From NCBI RefSeq assembly GCF_003026815.1, contig NZ_PYOG01000002.1, positions 1-64,000 of the forward strand: DNA of 64,000 nt, given 5' to 3'. The stretch is from Photobacterium damselae (lineage in GTDB: Bacteria; Pseudomonadota; Gammaproteobacteria; Enterobacterales; Vibrionaceae). This document shows, in pieces, positions 40,262 to 51,428 of the stretch; position 1 is the stretch's first letter, and every line of letters begins with the position of its first letter. Made by a program: the position numbers and the translations under genes. Under the pieces are notes generated by a model. It saw only the letters and a list, made by a program, of their open reading frames with translations, was not told where the DNA came from and searched no databases.

Positions 40262-42571
40262 ATGACAATAAACAAAACAAAAACGCATATTTTAGGATTT
40301 CCGCGTATTGGTAAAAAACGTGAGTTGAAGTTTGCGCTAGAGAAATATTGGCGCCAAGAGATATCTCAATCTGAATTGCTGGATGTTGGCAGTAAAATTC
40401 GAATTGAGAACTGGCAACTGCAACAGCAAACGGGATTAGACTTTGCGACTGTTGGTGATTTTGCTTGGTATGATCATGTACTTGGAACCAGTCTTTTGCT
40501 TGGTCACATACCAAAGCGCCACCAACACGGTTTTCCTACCTTAGATACGTTATTTGGTATTGCTCGTGGTAAAACGGCAACCGGTTGTGGCTGTGCTGCG
40601 GGTGATATGACCAAGTGGTTTAATACAAATTATCACTATATTGTGCCCGAATTTAGTGCAGATGATCGTTTTACTGTGAGTTGGCCACAACTGTTTGAAG
40701 AAGTGGCTCAAGCTCAAGCTGCGGGGCATCAAGTAAAGCCCGTTTTATTAGGACCGCTGTCTTATCTTTGGCTAGGAACAGAAAAAGATGAGGATCCTAA
40801 TTTTGACCGTCTTTCATTACTGCCAAGGCTTATTGCTGCGTATCAACATATTCTGAGTAAATTAAAAGCGTTGGGGGTTGAGTGGGTTCAAATTGATGAG
40901 CCAATACTGTCGTTAGAGTTACCTACCAATTGGATTCATTCATTTAAGTTAACTTATCAGATGCTTCACGGTTACAGTAAATTGTTGCTGGCCACTTACT
41001 TTGATGATGTTACCTCGCAGTTAGATAAAATAGTCGAATTGAATATTGATGGAATTCATATCGATGCGGTCAGTTCGCCGAGTCAATTGAGTCAGGTTGC
41101 CAATGCAATTCCAAATCACTGGGTGCTTTCTGCTGGTGTGATTAATGGCAGAAATGTTTGGCGGGCAGATTTAGCATCTTGGTTGGAAGTGTTAACCCCG
41201 ATTAAAGCCTTGCTAGGAGAACGCTTGTGGTTAGCCAGTTCTTGTTCTCTGCTGCATAGTCCAATTGAGTTATCACAAGAGAGTAAACTTAATCCTGAGG
41301 TAAAACAGTGGTTTGCTTTTGCTCATGAAAAATGTCATGAACTATCTTTACTGGCAAGAGCGCTGGATGGAGAAGACGAAGCTAAAGCTCAATGCCGAAC
41401 ATACAGCGAAGTGATTCACTCGCGCCAGAAAAATACTGAAGTCAATAATAGCGAAGTACAACAGCGAGTGAATAACACTGATTTTTCTAATAGTTCGCGA
41501 GCTGTGAGTTTTAGCCAACGAAAAGTATTGCAACAGAATAAATTACAACTGCCGCTGTATCCGACAACGACCATAGGTTCTTTTCCTCAAACTGGTGAGA
41601 TCCGCACTCAACGTCGAGACTTTAAAGCGGGCCGTCTGGATAAAACAAGTTACGATGCGGCAATGAAAGCACAGATAAGAGATGCAATAGCAAGACAAGA
41701 GCGTCTCGGTTTAGATGTGCTGGTTCATGGCGAAGCAGAGCGTAATGATATGGTCGAGTATTTTGCTGAACATTTGGCTGGTTTTGTCTCTACTCAGTTT
41801 GGATGGGTTCAAAGTTATGGTTCGCGTTGTGTGAAGCCTGCGATTGTGGTGTCTGATATTTATCGTTCTCAGCCGATTACGTTAGAGTGGGCGAGTTATG
41901 CTCAGTCTCTAACTGATAAACCCGTGAAAGGCATGCTTACCGGGCCGGTAACGATTTTAGCTTGGACTTTCCCAAGAGAAGATATTTCAAAACAAGAGAT
42001 TGCAAATCAAATTGCATTGGCTTTACGAGATGAAGTAGATGATTTGCAACAGCAGGGTATTGCGATTATCCAGATTGATGAGCCTGCTCTACGCGAAGGG
42101 TTACCTTTAAAAGAATCACAGTGGGAAGCGTATTTAACTTGGGCGGTGAATGCATTTAAGGTCGCTGCAGGTAGTGCTAAGCCAGAGACTCAGATTCATA
42201 CACATATGTGTTACAGTGAGTTTAATCATATTATTTCTGCTGTGGCGGATCTTGATGCCGATGTGATTACGATTGAAACTTCTCGCTCTGATATGGCATT
42301 GCTGGGTGCTTTTGAAGCGTTTAATTACCCAAATGATATTGGACCGGGAGTGTATGATATTCATTCACCCAATATTCCGAGTAAACAAGCAATTATTGAT
42401 CTGTTAACCAAAGCGGAGCGATGGATTGAACCACAAAAATTATGGGTAAATCCTGACTGTGGTTTAAAAACACGAAACTGGCAGGAGTGTGAGGCCGCCC
42501 TTGAAGTGTTAGTTGATGCTGCCAAAGAATTACGACTGCGATATCACCAAACAATGTTGCATACCGCATAA
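40262..42571 (+). CDS. metE: Cobalamin-independent methionine synthase
   Basis: A 769-residue enzyme that transfers the methyl group of 5-methyltetrahydropteroyl-triglutamate to homocysteine. The N-terminal barrel ([19 protein letters not shown]) and catalytic C-terminal barrel ([14 protein letters not shown]) are both complete. The zinc ligands lie in HTHMCYSEF, the HGEAERNDM segment and NPDCGLKTR. It is slightly longer than the usual about 755 residues, because of a polar linker between the barrels (about 392-420, Asn/Ser-rich). It is controlled by MetJ and MetR sites upstream. Confidence 0.95.
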   Translation: MTINKTKTHILGFPRIGKKRELKFALEKYWRQEISQSELLDVGSKIRIENWQLQQQTGLDFATVGDFAWYDHVLGTSLLLGHIPKRHQHGFPTLDTLFGIARGKTATGCGCAAGDMTKWFNTNYHYIVPEFSADDRFTVSWPQLFEEVAQAQAAGHQVKPVLLGPLSYLWLGTEKDEDPNFDRLSLLPRLIAAYQHILSKLKALGVEWVQIDEPILSLELPTNWIHSFKLTYQMLHGYSKLLLATYFDDVTSQLDKIVELNIDGIHIDAVSSPSQLSQVANAIPNHWVLSAGVINGRNVWRADLASWLEVLTPIKALLGERLWLASSCSLLHSPIELSQESKLNPEVKQWFAFAHEKCHELSLLARALDGEDEAKAQCRTYSEVIHSRQKNTEVNNSEVQQRVNNTDFSNSSRAVSFSQRKVLQQNKLQLPLYPTTTIGSFPQTGEIRTQRRDFKAGRLDKTSYDAAMKAQIRDAIARQERLGLDVLVHGEAERNDMVEYFAEHLAGFVSTQFGWVQSYGSRCVKPAIVVSDIYRSQPITLEWASYAQSLTDKPVKGMLTGPVTILAWTFPREDISKQEIANQIALALRDEVDDLQQQGIAIIQIDEPALREGLPLKESQWEAYLTWAVNAFKVAAGSAKPETQIHTHMCYSEFNHIISAVADLDADVITIETSRSDMALLGAFEAFNYPNDIGPGVYDIHSPNIPSKQAIIDLLTKAERWIEPQKLWVNPDCGLKTRNWQECEAALEVLVDAAKELRLRYHQTMLHTA

Positions 42572-42596
42572 CATTGCTTACCGTATAACAAACAAA

Positions 42597-42650
42597 AACC
42601 GAGTAGGTAAACCTAATCATTGATTTGGTGGCTACTCGGTTTGTTATTTT
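42597..42650. terminator. Terminator after metE
   Basis: AACCGAGTAG (42597-42606) pairs with CTACTCGGTT (42632-42641), followed by a T-rich stretch. Confidence 0.85.
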
Positions 42651-42716
42651 TTACTCTATTTTTCTGCTCTCTCTATGCTTACTCGCTTTTACAGCTTGCA
42701 GGTAGACGGCAAAAAA

Positions 42717-43169
42717 TTACTCAGCGTCTTGGTTTTCCGCTTTGCGAGTAAAAGTTAATTTGTGTTTTGGTGACTGAAGAGTCAGAGTATCACCAGCAAC
42801 TTTAGCTGTGCTCCAGTTGCTTAGTGCTTCTGTAATAGTGCCTTCAACAAGCATCGCTGGCTCTGGACATGCCATCATTGTCATACCCATTTTCTCAATG
42901 CGTAGTTGGCCGTCTTTTAGTTCAGCTTGACCAAAGTAACGGTTACAGCCAGAGTGACCGCTTGCACCTAGATCCTTTGATAGCTCAAGAGTTGGTGCTA
43001 CATCAGGTTCTGCCATATTTAGAACTTGGTTATCAACTTCTGTTAGAACCCAAGTTTGACCCGTTAACTCTGCCGCAGTTGCAGGTTTTGCTGGTGTATT
43101 TACGTTGTTGCTCGCACATGCTGCTAACATCATAGGAAGTGCCAATACTGTAAGTAAACGCTTTTTCAT
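42717..43169 (-). CDS. META-domain lipoprotein (HslJ-like)
   Basis: A 150-residue protein. The lipobox MLAAC puts the lipidated Cys at residue 18. The META domain spans about 35-140, with WVLTEVDNQ, the SGHSGCNRYFGQ motif and MGMTMMACPEPAM. HslJ of E. coli is an outer membrane lipoprotein linked to novobiocin resistance and heat shock. The precise role is unknown. It is single-gene. Confidence 0.87.
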   Translation of the reverse strand: MKKRLLTVLALPMMLAACASNNVNTPAKPATAAELTGQTWVLTEVDNQVLNMAEPDVAPTLELSKDLGASGHSGCNRYFGQAELKDGQLRIEKMGMTMMACPEPAMLVEGTITEALSNWSTAKVAGDTLTLQSPKHKLTFTRKAENQDAE

Positions 43170-43325
43170 TATCTAGTCCTGATATTTTATTATGTTGCGT
43201 ATCGAGCGAGAATAGCGAATATCCCTATTGTTGCTCGTTGCAATCGAAAGATGAAGTGATGAGTCGATCAACAAGATCACCACATAAATACACTTCAACT
43301 TCTTCTAATTCAGTCATGCCAACTA

Positions 43326-43349
43326 TTATACTCAAGTCATTTGAGTACC
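43326..43349. repeat. Palindromic intergenic repeat, short copy 5
   Basis: TACTCAA (43329-43335) and TTGAGTA (43341-43347) are perfect arms. The start TTATACTCAAGT matches copies 2 and 4. It is shorter than the other copies. Confidence 0.4.
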
Positions 43350-43512
43350 TAAAAGAATACTCGCAAATTAGGTTACTATTGTTAGCATAGTGTCGATAAA
43401 TGTAATCTGAATCATCATTAATATAAAGAGCTTCGGAATATTCAGATACAATTTGTGATGTGAAGATCTAAAAAACAGACTTGCTGGTGGTTTTTTATGC
43501 GGCTAAATAAAC

Positions 43513-43542
43513 AAAAAGGTAGACGTTTAAGCCTACCTTTTT
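43513..43542 (-). terminator. Terminator of the MscS-type gene
   Basis: AAAAAGGTAG (43513-43522) pairs with CTACCTTTTT (43533-43542), just beyond the stop of the minus-strand gene. Confidence 0.85.
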
Positions 43543-43561
43543 ATTGTTATGCTAATGTAGA

Positions 43562-45217
43562 TTAAGCTTGTTTGCTGACCACATTGGTTTCATCTTTTTT
43601 CTCAACCATGTGTAAATGCACATCTTGTTGAGGGAATGGGATAGAGATACCTTCACGGTCAAAGCGCATTTTCACTTCACGGGTAATATCCCAATAAACA
43701 TCCCAATAATCTTCTGTCTTCACCCAAGGGCGAACAATAAAGTCGACAGAAGAACTATTTAAAGTATGTAATTTAATGGTTGGTTCTGGAGAACGTAATA
43801 CACTTTCGTGAGACTCAACAATTTCATGTAATACTTTTTCTGTTAATTCAATATCATCGCTGTAGCTAATGCCAAAAATCATATCGACACGGCGAACACG
43901 TTCATGGGTAACGTTTTTGATGATATCGCCCCAAATCTTACTGTTTGGCACAATAATGATTTGGTTATCAAAGGTTTTGATGGTGGTATTAACTAAGCTC
44001 ATATGGCTTACTTTACCTGATACGCTACCAGCTTCTACAAAATCACCCACATCAAACGGACGATAGATAAGCAGCATCATACCTGAAGCAAAGTTAGATA
44101 GAGTATCCTGTAAGGCAAAACCGATGATCACACCCGCCACACCGAAACCGGTTAGGATAGGAGTTAAGTCAAGACCGATTTGTGATAATGCAATCAATAA
44201 GCCGATACAGAACACACCTTTACCTGACATTGAGATAAAGAATTCTTGCATTAGCTGTGACATCTTTAAGTTTGGTGATGTCACTGCGCGTTTAACCATT
44301 TTACGAGTTAAATTTTTCAGTACACGAGCTAAGAAAATGATTAAAACAAAAATCAGAATCTTAAACAGCATTTGAGGGGCATTGGCAAAGACCCAACTGC
44401 CAAGCTCATGAGTCCAAGATGAAACAATCGACCAAATAACTTTGGTGTTTAGGAGATCGTTAGTTACGTTACCTGTTGTTTCAAATAGCTGCTGTTTATA
44501 TTCAGAAGTATCAATACCCATCTTATCGGCAACACCAGCAAGATAAGTGAGACTCTGAGTATCACTTGCCACTTTACGTTGAGCAAGGATATGCATAATT
44601 TGTACAGATGCTTTTTCGCTTTCTGCCGCTGATTTTAGCTGTTTACCCAACAGTTCTTCTTGCTGGCTGTTAAAATTAAGCGCGGCAGACATAAACTCAA
44701 GTTGATGCTCAACCTCAGACATCAAGCGTTGTTCTGATTTAGGTTGAGGCAAACCCAGAGTCTTCATCCACTGGTAGTTTTGCCATTGTTCTCCCAGTAG
44801 GCGAACTGAAAAACGACGAGCTTCATCTAGATTTTTTTGAGCCAGTAATTTTTCTTCATTACTCGCTTTATCTAGTTTCTTCTCATCATCTTTAATTTTT
44901 TTATTAAGATAGGTTGTTGCTGTTCCAATAAATTGGATTTGTTGACGAACTTGTCCAACAATCTTGTCTTTATCTTCTTCGGTATGATTTGCAACAAGCC
45001 CGCTTAATACATCACGCATTTGCTCATTTTTATTGAGCAGTTGTAAGCGAACCACATCCTGAGATGTTCCTGTCATGGTTACAGACTCTTTTTGGAGTTC
45101 TGTAATCTCTGTATTTAATTGATTTAACTTATCTAATTCTGGGTCACTGTTTTGTGCAAAGGTCAACGTTGACACAAACAGCATTAATAAAACCAGTGCG
45201 CGCATGCGTAAAATCAC
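43562..45217 (-). CDS. MscS-family mechanosensitive channel with periplasmic coiled coil
   Basis: A 551-residue protein. A signal peptide (residues 1-22, ending TFA) is followed by a long coiled-coil periplasmic region (about 25-230). Membrane spans lie at about 270-370, and the MscS core follows, with VIIGFALQDTLSNFASGMML, RPFDVGDFVEAGSVSGKV and VPNSKIWGDIIKN. It opens under membrane tension to release solutes on hypo-osmotic shock. An ATG four codons inside is also possible. It is intermediate in size between MscS and MscK. Confidence 0.88.
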   Translation of the reverse strand: MILRMRALVLLMLFVSTLTFAQNSDPELDKLNQLNTEITELQKESVTMTGTSQDVVRLQLLNKNEQMRDVLSGLVANHTEEDKDKIVGQVRQQIQFIGTATTYLNKKIKDDEKKLDKASNEEKLLAQKNLDEARRFSVRLLGEQWQNYQWMKTLGLPQPKSEQRLMSEVEHQLEFMSAALNFNSQQEELLGKQLKSAAESEKASVQIMHILAQRKVASDTQSLTYLAGVADKMGIDTSEYKQQLFETTGNVTNDLLNTKVIWSIVSSWTHELGSWVFANAPQMLFKILIFVLIIFLARVLKNLTRKMVKRAVTSPNLKMSQLMQEFFISMSGKGVFCIGLLIALSQIGLDLTPILTGFGVAGVIIGFALQDTLSNFASGMMLLIYRPFDVGDFVEAGSVSGKVSHMSLVNTTIKTFDNQIIIVPNSKIWGDIIKNVTHERVRRVDMIFGISYSDDIELTEKVLHEIVESHESVLRSPEPTIKLHTLNSSSVDFIVRPWVKTEDYWDVYWDITREVKMRFDREGISIPFPQQDVHLHMVEKKDETNVVSKQA

Positions 45218-45371
45218 TCCTGAAGTCGGGTCTGGTTCGGTTCGTGGATATAGCCTTATCCATCACTGAATAAAGTGGCTGGATTATAGCTAAATTTCTA
45301 CAAGATGCGGCAGTTTTTATGAATGTTTTTTGTCTTAAATAATGCTATTTGGGTATTGCTTTCAGTGTTAT

Positions 45372-45758
45372 TTACGCTACTAAGTCTTGACGGCATAAAA
45401 AGCGATGTTGGTGGAAAATCCAGCACCAATCTGGAAGCCAATTTTCGTGGGTTAATATTATCGTCTTAGACTTATTTTGCTGGGCCAGTATTTCACAGAG
45501 GAAGGCATAGTGATTTGGATTACAAATAAGTACATCACAAGCTGAAGCTGCCAGGATGTTCACATCGTGTGGCTGTCCCTCTTTTTGATGAATAGCGATT
45601 AATGGCGTTTTATTAAAAATAGGAGACTGGACAATTAAGTTTTCATCAATTGGATGGCTGGTTAGGCAACCAATCAAACGGCTTCTACATGGGAGATAAG
45701 CAATAAAATTTAACCAGGCGATAAACTCTTGTTTTAGATCTTTATTGAATGCTTTCAT
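45372..45758 (-). CDS. Hypothetical protein
   Basis: A 128-residue soluble protein, not recognised. It is rich in aromatic residues and Cys (six), with segments PLIAIHQKEGQPHDVNIL and DVLICNPNHYAFLCEIL that suggest an alpha/beta fold. No motif or partner gene gives a role. A small protein with a well-behaved composition; it is called at moderate confidence. Confidence 0.55.
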   Translation of the reverse strand: MKAFNKDLKQEFIAWLNFIAYLPCRSRLIGCLTSHPIDENLIVQSPIFNKTPLIAIHQKEGQPHDVNILAASACDVLICNPNHYAFLCEILAQQNKSKTIILTHENWLPDWCWIFHQHRFLCRQDLVA

Positions 45759-46046
45759 GCTCGTACATTTACATTAGTGATGGCTTATCACAAGCGTATA
45801 TTGCCTTTAGTTATGTAATGTCATGAGTTGGTCAGAAATTTCTATGGTTTTAGTAAAGTATTTAATATGAAATTGATGACAAACTGAATAAAATTCTCAA
45901 TTGGCAATTGCTTGCTTGTTTTATACTTACGAGGGATTGGTTTTGGTCGTAATGTAAAGTTTAGTCAATAATAATTGTTTTGCATATGCTTAGAGATAGA
46001 ATTATCATTCTCATAGATACTAGGGTTAATAATAAATAAAGCAATA

Positions 46047-47744
46047 ATGACATCTAAATTTATAAAAGTGATCATTTGTATAATGATCATAAGTGTGACT
46101 ACATATGTAATTAAAATTAACATGGATGTAAAAAAATCACCTATTTCTCTTATTGATGTTGTTAATAATAAAGATGAACAATCCGTATTAGACTTTAAGT
46201 TAAAGTGCGTCACTGATGAATGTGAAGTAATTAACTCATTTTTATCCTTACCTGTATCAAGTTATCCTTATGAATATCAAGAGATTGCAGAGAGTATTCG
46301 TCCTATATTACATACTCCTCAGGGCGCTAAGATTGGAGTTACTATCTTAACTCAGGTTAAAGATGCTTTGAGTGATAATAAACCTGCCCAACTTTATTTA
46401 TTACGAAAGATCAGTACCCTAAGGTTTTTATCACAAGACCTATACGGAATGATCCAACCTTCTATTGAATATTTAGCTTTAGCTAAAGAAGAAGGAGACC
46501 CTTATTTAATTGCAGTAGGAACAGTTAATTTAGCAAGCATTATTAGCTATTTTGAGGGTTACTCAACGTCGAATCGGTTATTACAAAATTTATTATCGTC
46601 TCACATGGGACATAGTGATAAATGGCAGAGATTAAAAATAAGAAGTCTTTTAATTCTAGCTGAAAATAAAATAGCGAATGGCGAATATTATAAAGCATCA
46701 TTAACGTTAAATGACGTAATAAAAAATAAACCTAAAATGCCTTATAATGAATGGGATGATTATTTGATTTATATATTGGCTTTAAAATCAGAAATAGCCA
46801 TAAATCTTGGTTTAAAGGATGAGTCGTATAAATTAATTAAGCAAGCTAAAGGTTTACTTGAAAATGATAGTCATAATTTCTTAGTAGATAAAGATATCGC
46901 GGTAAAAAGTGTTGAGCTTCAATGGTTATTAAAAAATGATAATCATATAGAACAGCATATTGATTTACCAGAGTTATTAAATCGTTATACAGCCGCGACT
47001 AATACTCGCTATGTTAAGATGCTCTATAAAGGATTATTAAAATATTATTATAGTAAAGAAAATTATGACGATTATTATAAGTTACGTCAGACGTATGAAG
47101 CTGAAATGGAGAAGCGTGCAGGGATAAGCTATAAGTTGTTATTCTCTAATGCAACATCAAATATTAACAACAAATCATTGAAAAATAACAATGATTTGTA
47201 TATTAAGCGTTTTGAATGGCTAACTTATGTCTTGCTTGGTTTGGTTTTATTATTAACATTTGTTTTGTTTAAAGTAGTACATCTTCAGCGTGAAAACGTA
47301 CTAGATGGTTTAACATTAATTGGCAATCGGAAAAAGTATAATAATACGCTAAAAGAGATAGGGAATAGACCTTATTATTTAGCACTGTTTGATATTGATG
47401 ACTTTAAACAGATTAATGACCATTATGGTCACGATTTTGGTGATCTTGTTTTACAGGAAATATCTCAAAAAATAGATTTTATTTTACCAAAAGTAGCTCA
47501 AATATTCAGAATCGGTGGTGAAGAATTTGCTATTGTAATTCGTCATCATGATCCTCTATTTGTTAAACGTGAGATGGATAGAGTTCGCCAATTTATACAA
47601 AATATCAAATGGCCTGATGAGAGTTTACAAGTGACGGTAAGCATGGGTGTAGAACTGTCTGTAAATGGTAGCGATATCTATAAGTTAGTCGATGAAAAGT
47701 TGTATTTGGCTAAGAAACTAGGCAAGAATAGGGTGGAAATGTAG
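46047..47744 (+). CDS. Membrane GGDEF protein with helical-repeat sensor region
   Basis: A 565-residue protein. An N-terminal membrane span (about 5-24) is followed by a TPR-like helical periplasmic region (about 60-380). A second span lies at about 393-411, and a cytoplasmic diguanylate cyclase domain has FDIDDFKQINDHYGHDFGD and the active-site GGEEF in FRIGGEEFAIV. No RxxD inhibitory site precedes GGEEF. It probably makes cyclic di-GMP. It is noticeably more AT-rich than its neighbours. It converges on pstB; a GGDEF gene beside pstSCAB is also known in V. cholerae (from memory). Confidence 0.85.
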   Translation: MTSKFIKVIICIMIISVTTYVIKINMDVKKSPISLIDVVNNKDEQSVLDFKLKCVTDECEVINSFLSLPVSSYPYEYQEIAESIRPILHTPQGAKIGVTILTQVKDALSDNKPAQLYLLRKISTLRFLSQDLYGMIQPSIEYLALAKEEGDPYLIAVGTVNLASIISYFEGYSTSNRLLQNLLSSHMGHSDKWQRLKIRSLLILAENKIANGEYYKASLTLNDVIKNKPKMPYNEWDDYLIYILALKSEIAINLGLKDESYKLIKQAKGLLENDSHNFLVDKDIAVKSVELQWLLKNDNHIEQHIDLPELLNRYTAATNTRYVKMLYKGLLKYYYSKENYDDYYKLRQTYEAEMEKRAGISYKLLFSNATSNINNKSLKNNNDLYIKRFEWLTYVLLGLVLLLTFVLFKVVHLQRENVLDGLTLIGNRKKYNNTLKEIGNRPYYLALFDIDDFKQINDHYGHDFGDLVLQEISQKIDFILPKVAQIFRIGGEEFAIVIRHHDPLFVKREMDRVRQFIQNIKWPDESLQVTVSMGVELSVNGSDIYKLVDEKLYLAKKLGKNRVEM

Positions 47745-47821
47745 CCTTTATTTATTGTTCAGCGACTTCGAAATGTAGAATTAGAGTGTTGATATGAATT
47801 AGATGTCTTATATGTCTAGAT

Positions 47822-47848
47822 AAAAAAAGCCCCTCACTAGGAAGGGGC
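47822..47848 (-). terminator. Terminator of pstSCAB
   Basis: GCCCCT (47829-47834) pairs with AGGGGC (47843-47848). The T-run lies on the minus-strand side, past pstB. Confidence 0.82.
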
Positions 47849-47883
47849 AACTATACCATCGCTTTTATTATAAGAAATTCATA

Positions 47884-48633
47884 TTAACCAAAATCACCAT
47901 TCACATAGCCACGAGTACGATCATCTTGTGGTTGATTAAAGATCACTTGCGTCTCATCATGTTCAACCAGTTCACCCATAAGAAAGAAAGCTGTTCTATC
48001 TGAGATACGACGAGCTTGTTGCATTGAGTGGGTTACGATAACGATGGTGAACTCTTTCTTTAGAGATTCCATCAAATCTTCAATTTTCTTTGTTGCAATA
48101 GGGTCGAGTGCAGATGTGGGTTCATCCATCAAAATCACTTCGGGTTTCATTGCAATGGTACGAGCGATACATAAACGTTGTTGCTGACCGCCTGATAAAC
48201 CAAAGGCATGAGATTTAAGACGATCTTTAACTTCATCCCAAAGTGCGGCTCCACGTAGAGATTGCTCAACGATTTCATCTAACACTTTCTTATCTTTAAT
48301 GCCTTGAGCGCGAAGACCGTAAGCTACGTTCTCGTAAATACTCATTGGAAATGGGTTAGGCTTTTGGAATACCATGCCCACTTTGATTCGCAACTGAGCA
48401 ACATCAATATTGCCGTAGATATCTTGATCTTCCATCGTCAAGCTACCATTGATTTTGACCCCTTCAATTAAATCATTCATCCGGTTTAGACAGCGTAGTA
48501 AGGTTGATTTACCACAGCCTGAGGGGCCGATAAGCGCTGTAACCTGACGATTAGGAATAGGCAAATTGATATTTTTTAAGGCGTGGTTTTGACCATAAAA
48601 AAGATTCAGATTTTCAATATTAAATTTGTTCAT
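47884..48633 (-). CDS. pstB: Phosphate ABC transporter ATP-binding protein
   Basis: A 249-residue ABC ATPase. The Walker A is GPSGCGKST, the signature is LSGGQQQRL and Walker B is [12 protein letters not shown]. It energises high-affinity phosphate uptake by PstSCA. ATG 48633 was chosen (AGGA upstream); the longer frame to 48687 overlaps pstA. It is the last gene of the operon. No phoU follows, unlike in E. coli. Confidence 0.95.
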   Translation of the reverse strand: MNKFNIENLNLFYGQNHALKNINLPIPNRQVTALIGPSGCGKSTLLRCLNRMNDLIEGVKINGSLTMEDQDIYGNIDVAQLRIKVGMVFQKPNPFPMSIYENVAYGLRAQGIKDKKVLDEIVEQSLRGAALWDEVKDRLKSHAFGLSGGQQQRLCIARTIAMKPEVILMDEPTSALDPIATKKIEDLMESLKKEFTIVIVTHSMQQARRISDRTAFFLMGELVEHDETQVIFNQPQDDRTRGYVNGDFG

Positions 48634-48655
48634 TATTCGGTTTCCTAAAATCAGG

Positions 48656-49522
48656 TTAATACGTTGCAGTATTGAAGCGACGAGCAATCAGTTTGGTGAT
48701 CAAATTAATGATTAAGACCACAACAATAAGAATGGTGGCTGTCGCATAAGCCTGATTCCATTCATGAACCGTATACAGTTCTTGAGTTAATTTATATAAG
48801 TGAACGGTTAAGGTACGGCCCGAATCGAAAGCACTTTCTGGAATACGAGCAACCATACCAGCGGTTAGAAATACTGGAGCTGATTCGCCAATAACACGTC
48901 CAACACTTAAAATAATTGAGGTAACAATACCAGGCATTGCACTAGGCAAAATAAGACGCCAGATAGTGTAGATTTTTGAAGCTCCTAATCCGTATGAGCC
49001 TTCTCGATACGTCTGAGGTACTGCCATCAATGCTTCTTCGGTAGTACGAATAATCACAGGTAGAATTAAAATACTCAGTGTTAGTGCGCCTGCTAGAATT
49101 GAGTATCCAAAACCCAATACTACAACGAAGAATGTCATACCAAACAGGCCGTAAATGATAGATGGAATACCGGCAAGTGACTCAGTACAAAAACGAATTA
49201 CTTTGACTAAACGGCTTCCCACTTTTGCATATTCGGTAAGATAAATAGCGGTCATAATGCCAAGTGGAGCTGCAACGGCAATGGACGCAATAACCATATA
49301 TATTGTGGATACGATCATTGGCCAGATCCCAGACTCTTCACCCAGCGTGGTGTAGTCACTGGTGATAAAAGACCAGTTCACATGGGATAAACCATTACTT
49401 AAGATGTACCAAACAACCCAAAGTAAAAAACCAACGGTAATAGAGGCTGATAACCAGATAACACCTTGTGCAATAATATCTTTGATTCGTTGATTTTTTT
49501 GATTAGCGAAGACTAAAGACAT
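48656..49522 (-). CDS. pstA: Phosphate ABC transporter permease PstA
   Basis: A 288-residue membrane protein with about six spans and the binding-protein-dependent transport loop [20 protein letters not shown] that docks on PstB. It is the third gene of pstSCAB, 5 bp after pstC. Confidence 0.95.
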   Translation of the reverse strand: MSLVFANQKNQRIKDIIAQGVIWLSASITVGFLLWVVWYILSNGLSHVNWSFITSDYTTLGEESGIWPMIVSTIYMVIASIAVAAPLGIMTAIYLTEYAKVGSRLVKVIRFCTESLAGIPSIIYGLFGMTFFVVVLGFGYSILAGALTLSILILPVIIRTTEEALMAVPQTYREGSYGLGASKIYTIWRLILPSAMPGIVTSIILSVGRVIGESAPVFLTAGMVARIPESAFDSGRTLTVHLYKLTQELYTVHEWNQAYATATILIVVVLIINLITKLIARRFNTATY

Positions 49523-49527
49523 AATAA

Positions 49528-50442
49528 TTACCTCGCACCTTTAGCGTTTAAATACAGTAAGCTGGCATTTAGAATCATAATGAAGACCAGAAGAACAATA
49601 CCTGTCGCGTAAAGGGCGCTCGCATGAATACCTGTAGCGTAAGACATTTCAATAGCAATATTGGCGGTTAAAGTTCGTGCTGAATCTAAAACACCACGAG
49701 GCATGGCTGGTGAGTTACCCATTACCATGATGATGGCCATGGTTTCACCAAGTGCACGTGCAATACCTAAAATAACTCCCGTCATAATTCCTGAACGAGC
49801 GGCAGGGATAAGTAAACGGAAAATGGTAAACATATGAGAAGCCCCAAGAGCTAATGAGCCTTCTTTATAGGTACGAGGAACTGCGCGAATAGATGTTTCT
49901 GATACTGCAATTACCGTTGGCAAAATCATAATAGCGAGAACAATGATACCGGCCAAAATACTATTGCCAGCAGGAACATTAAACAGATCCTGAATCATTG
50001 GTACGATAATCACTAAACCAAAGAAACCGTAAACAACGGAAGGAATACCCGCTAACAGTTCAATCATTGGGCGGACAATATTAGCAACTGGCTTTGGTGC
50101 AACCTCAGCGATAAATACTGCAGTAAGTAGGGCAATAGGCACCCCAATTAAAACAGCACCAAACGTCGATGCTAATGAGGCAACAATCATTGGCGCAATG
50201 CCATACAGGGCAGGTGGAAGCCAATCTTGGCCAAATACAATGCCTGTTACACCTGAGTGGGCGAAAGCTGCAAAGCCTTCACGAAAAATAAAATAGCCGA
50301 TTGTAACTAATGATAAAATGCCGATGGCAGCACTAAGTAAGAATAAATTCTTAAAAAATAATTCACGCCAATCGACACTCTTTTTGGGTTTCAGTACCGT
50401 CATAGTGGTGGCCGTGTTTTCAATATTATTTGCGATGGTCAT
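49528..50442 (-). CDS. pstC: Phosphate ABC transporter permease PstC
   Basis: A 304-residue membrane protein with the permease loop RAVPRTYKEGSLALGAS and conserved PSVVYGFFGL. ATG 50442 with GGAG eight bases upstream was preferred over an ATG eight codons earlier. It pairs with PstA to form the channel. Confidence 0.94.
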   Translation of the reverse strand: MTIANNIENTATTMTVLKPKKSVDWRELFFKNLFLLSAAIGILSLVTIGYFIFREGFAAFAHSGVTGIVFGQDWLPPALYGIAPMIVASLASTFGAVLIGVPIALLTAVFIAEVAPKPVANIVRPMIELLAGIPSVVYGFFGLVIIVPMIQDLFNVPAGNSILAGIIVLAIMILPTVIAVSETSIRAVPRTYKEGSLALGASHMFTIFRLLIPAARSGIMTGVILGIARALGETMAIIMVMGNSPAMPRGVLDSARTLTANIAIEMSYATGIHASALYATGIVLLVFIMILNASLLYLNAKGAR

Positions 50443-50529
50443 ACATAAACTCCATACACTAAACAATAGCTGCTTAGTGAGGGATGTGCTTAACCATTTT
50501 TAATTATCGTTAAGCACATAAATTTTTTA

Positions 50530-51354
50530 TTAGTTAACTGAGATAAAGCCTTTGTCTGCAACGATTTTTTGTGCGTCTGCAGATGTCATCCATGATAAAA
50601 ATTCCAGTGCTTGAGAAGATGGGCGGCCATCTTTGTAAACCACGATAAATGGACGCTGAACACTGTAATCGCCTGATTTAATGGCTGCGACTGATGGCTG
50701 GTGTCCGTCAATTGATAGGGGCTTAACCGTGTTATCCACCGAACCCAGAGAGATATAGCCGATAGCAAAAGGGTTGTTGGCAACGGTTGTTTTTAGCTGG
50801 CCGTTACCGCTAGCAACTTGAGCTCGTTGAGAGATAGCAGAAACTTTAATACCGTTTATTTTCTTTTTTAGACTCATGATGTCTTCAAATGCACCTCGTG
50901 TACCTGATGCGGTATCGCGAGTTGCTACTACGATTGGTTGATCGTTACCACCCACTTGTTTCCAGTTGGTGATATCACCTTTATAGATTTCAGATACTTG
51001 TTCTTTCGTTAAATTAGTCACGGGGTTTTCCGGGTTAACCACCACTGCGATACCATCACGAGCAATAACGACTTCTTTAATTGATGGGCCTTCTTCTTCT
51101 GTTTTTAAGCTACGAGATGACATACCAAAGTCTGCTGAGCCATCGTGAGCGACTCGAATACCTGCAGAAGAACCAGGACCTTGTACTTCTACGGTTACGT
51201 TATTTGCTTTGGAATATGTCTCACCAAAAACTTCCATGAGTGGTGACACAGAGCTTGAACCGACAACAGAGATCGTTTCGTTAGCTGCTGCAGAAGTGGA
51301 TACCGCCATTGCACCAGCTAGAGCGATTGCACCGATAAGCTTTGTTTTCATCAT
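50530..51354 (-). CDS. pstS: Phosphate-binding protein PstS
   Basis: A 274-residue periplasmic binding protein with a signal peptide (ending SAAA) and the phosphate-binding loops VVGSSSVSPLM and RDTASGTRGAFE. It belongs to the shorter PstS group, about 70 residues less than E. coli PstS. It is the first gene of the operon. A candidate Pho box lies upstream. Confidence 0.93.
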   Translation of the reverse strand: MMKTKLIGAIALAGAMAVSTSAAANETISVVGSSSVSPLMEVFGETYSKANNVTVEVQGPGSSAGIRVAHDGSADFGMSSRSLKTEEEGPSIKEVVIARDGIAVVVNPENPVTNLTKEQVSEIYKGDITNWKQVGGNDQPIVVATRDTASGTRGAFEDIMSLKKKINGIKVSAISQRAQVASGNGQLKTTVANNPFAIGYISLGSVDNTVKPLSIDGHQPSVAAIKSGDYSVQRPFIVVYKDGRPSSQALEFLSWMTSADAQKIVADKGFISVN

Positions 51355-51428
51355 TTCCTAATCCTTTATGTTTGGCTTTATTGCCGATAGGGGGTATTGA
51401 ATGAACAAGGCAAAGATTAGGAGAGAAA

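Larger units (their letters stand above)
43170..43561. other. Non-coding gap
   Basis: No gene is supported here. It contains a copy of the palindromic repeat (43326-43349) and the terminator of the MscS-type gene. A 30-codon minus-strand frame at 43225-43317 has no ribosome binding site and was not called. Confidence 0.5.

Noticed and set aside
43225-43317. A 30-codon minus-strand ORF beginning MTELEEVEVY
   Set aside because: It has no Shine-Dalgarno sequence, is very short, and its upstream region is the palindromic repeat.
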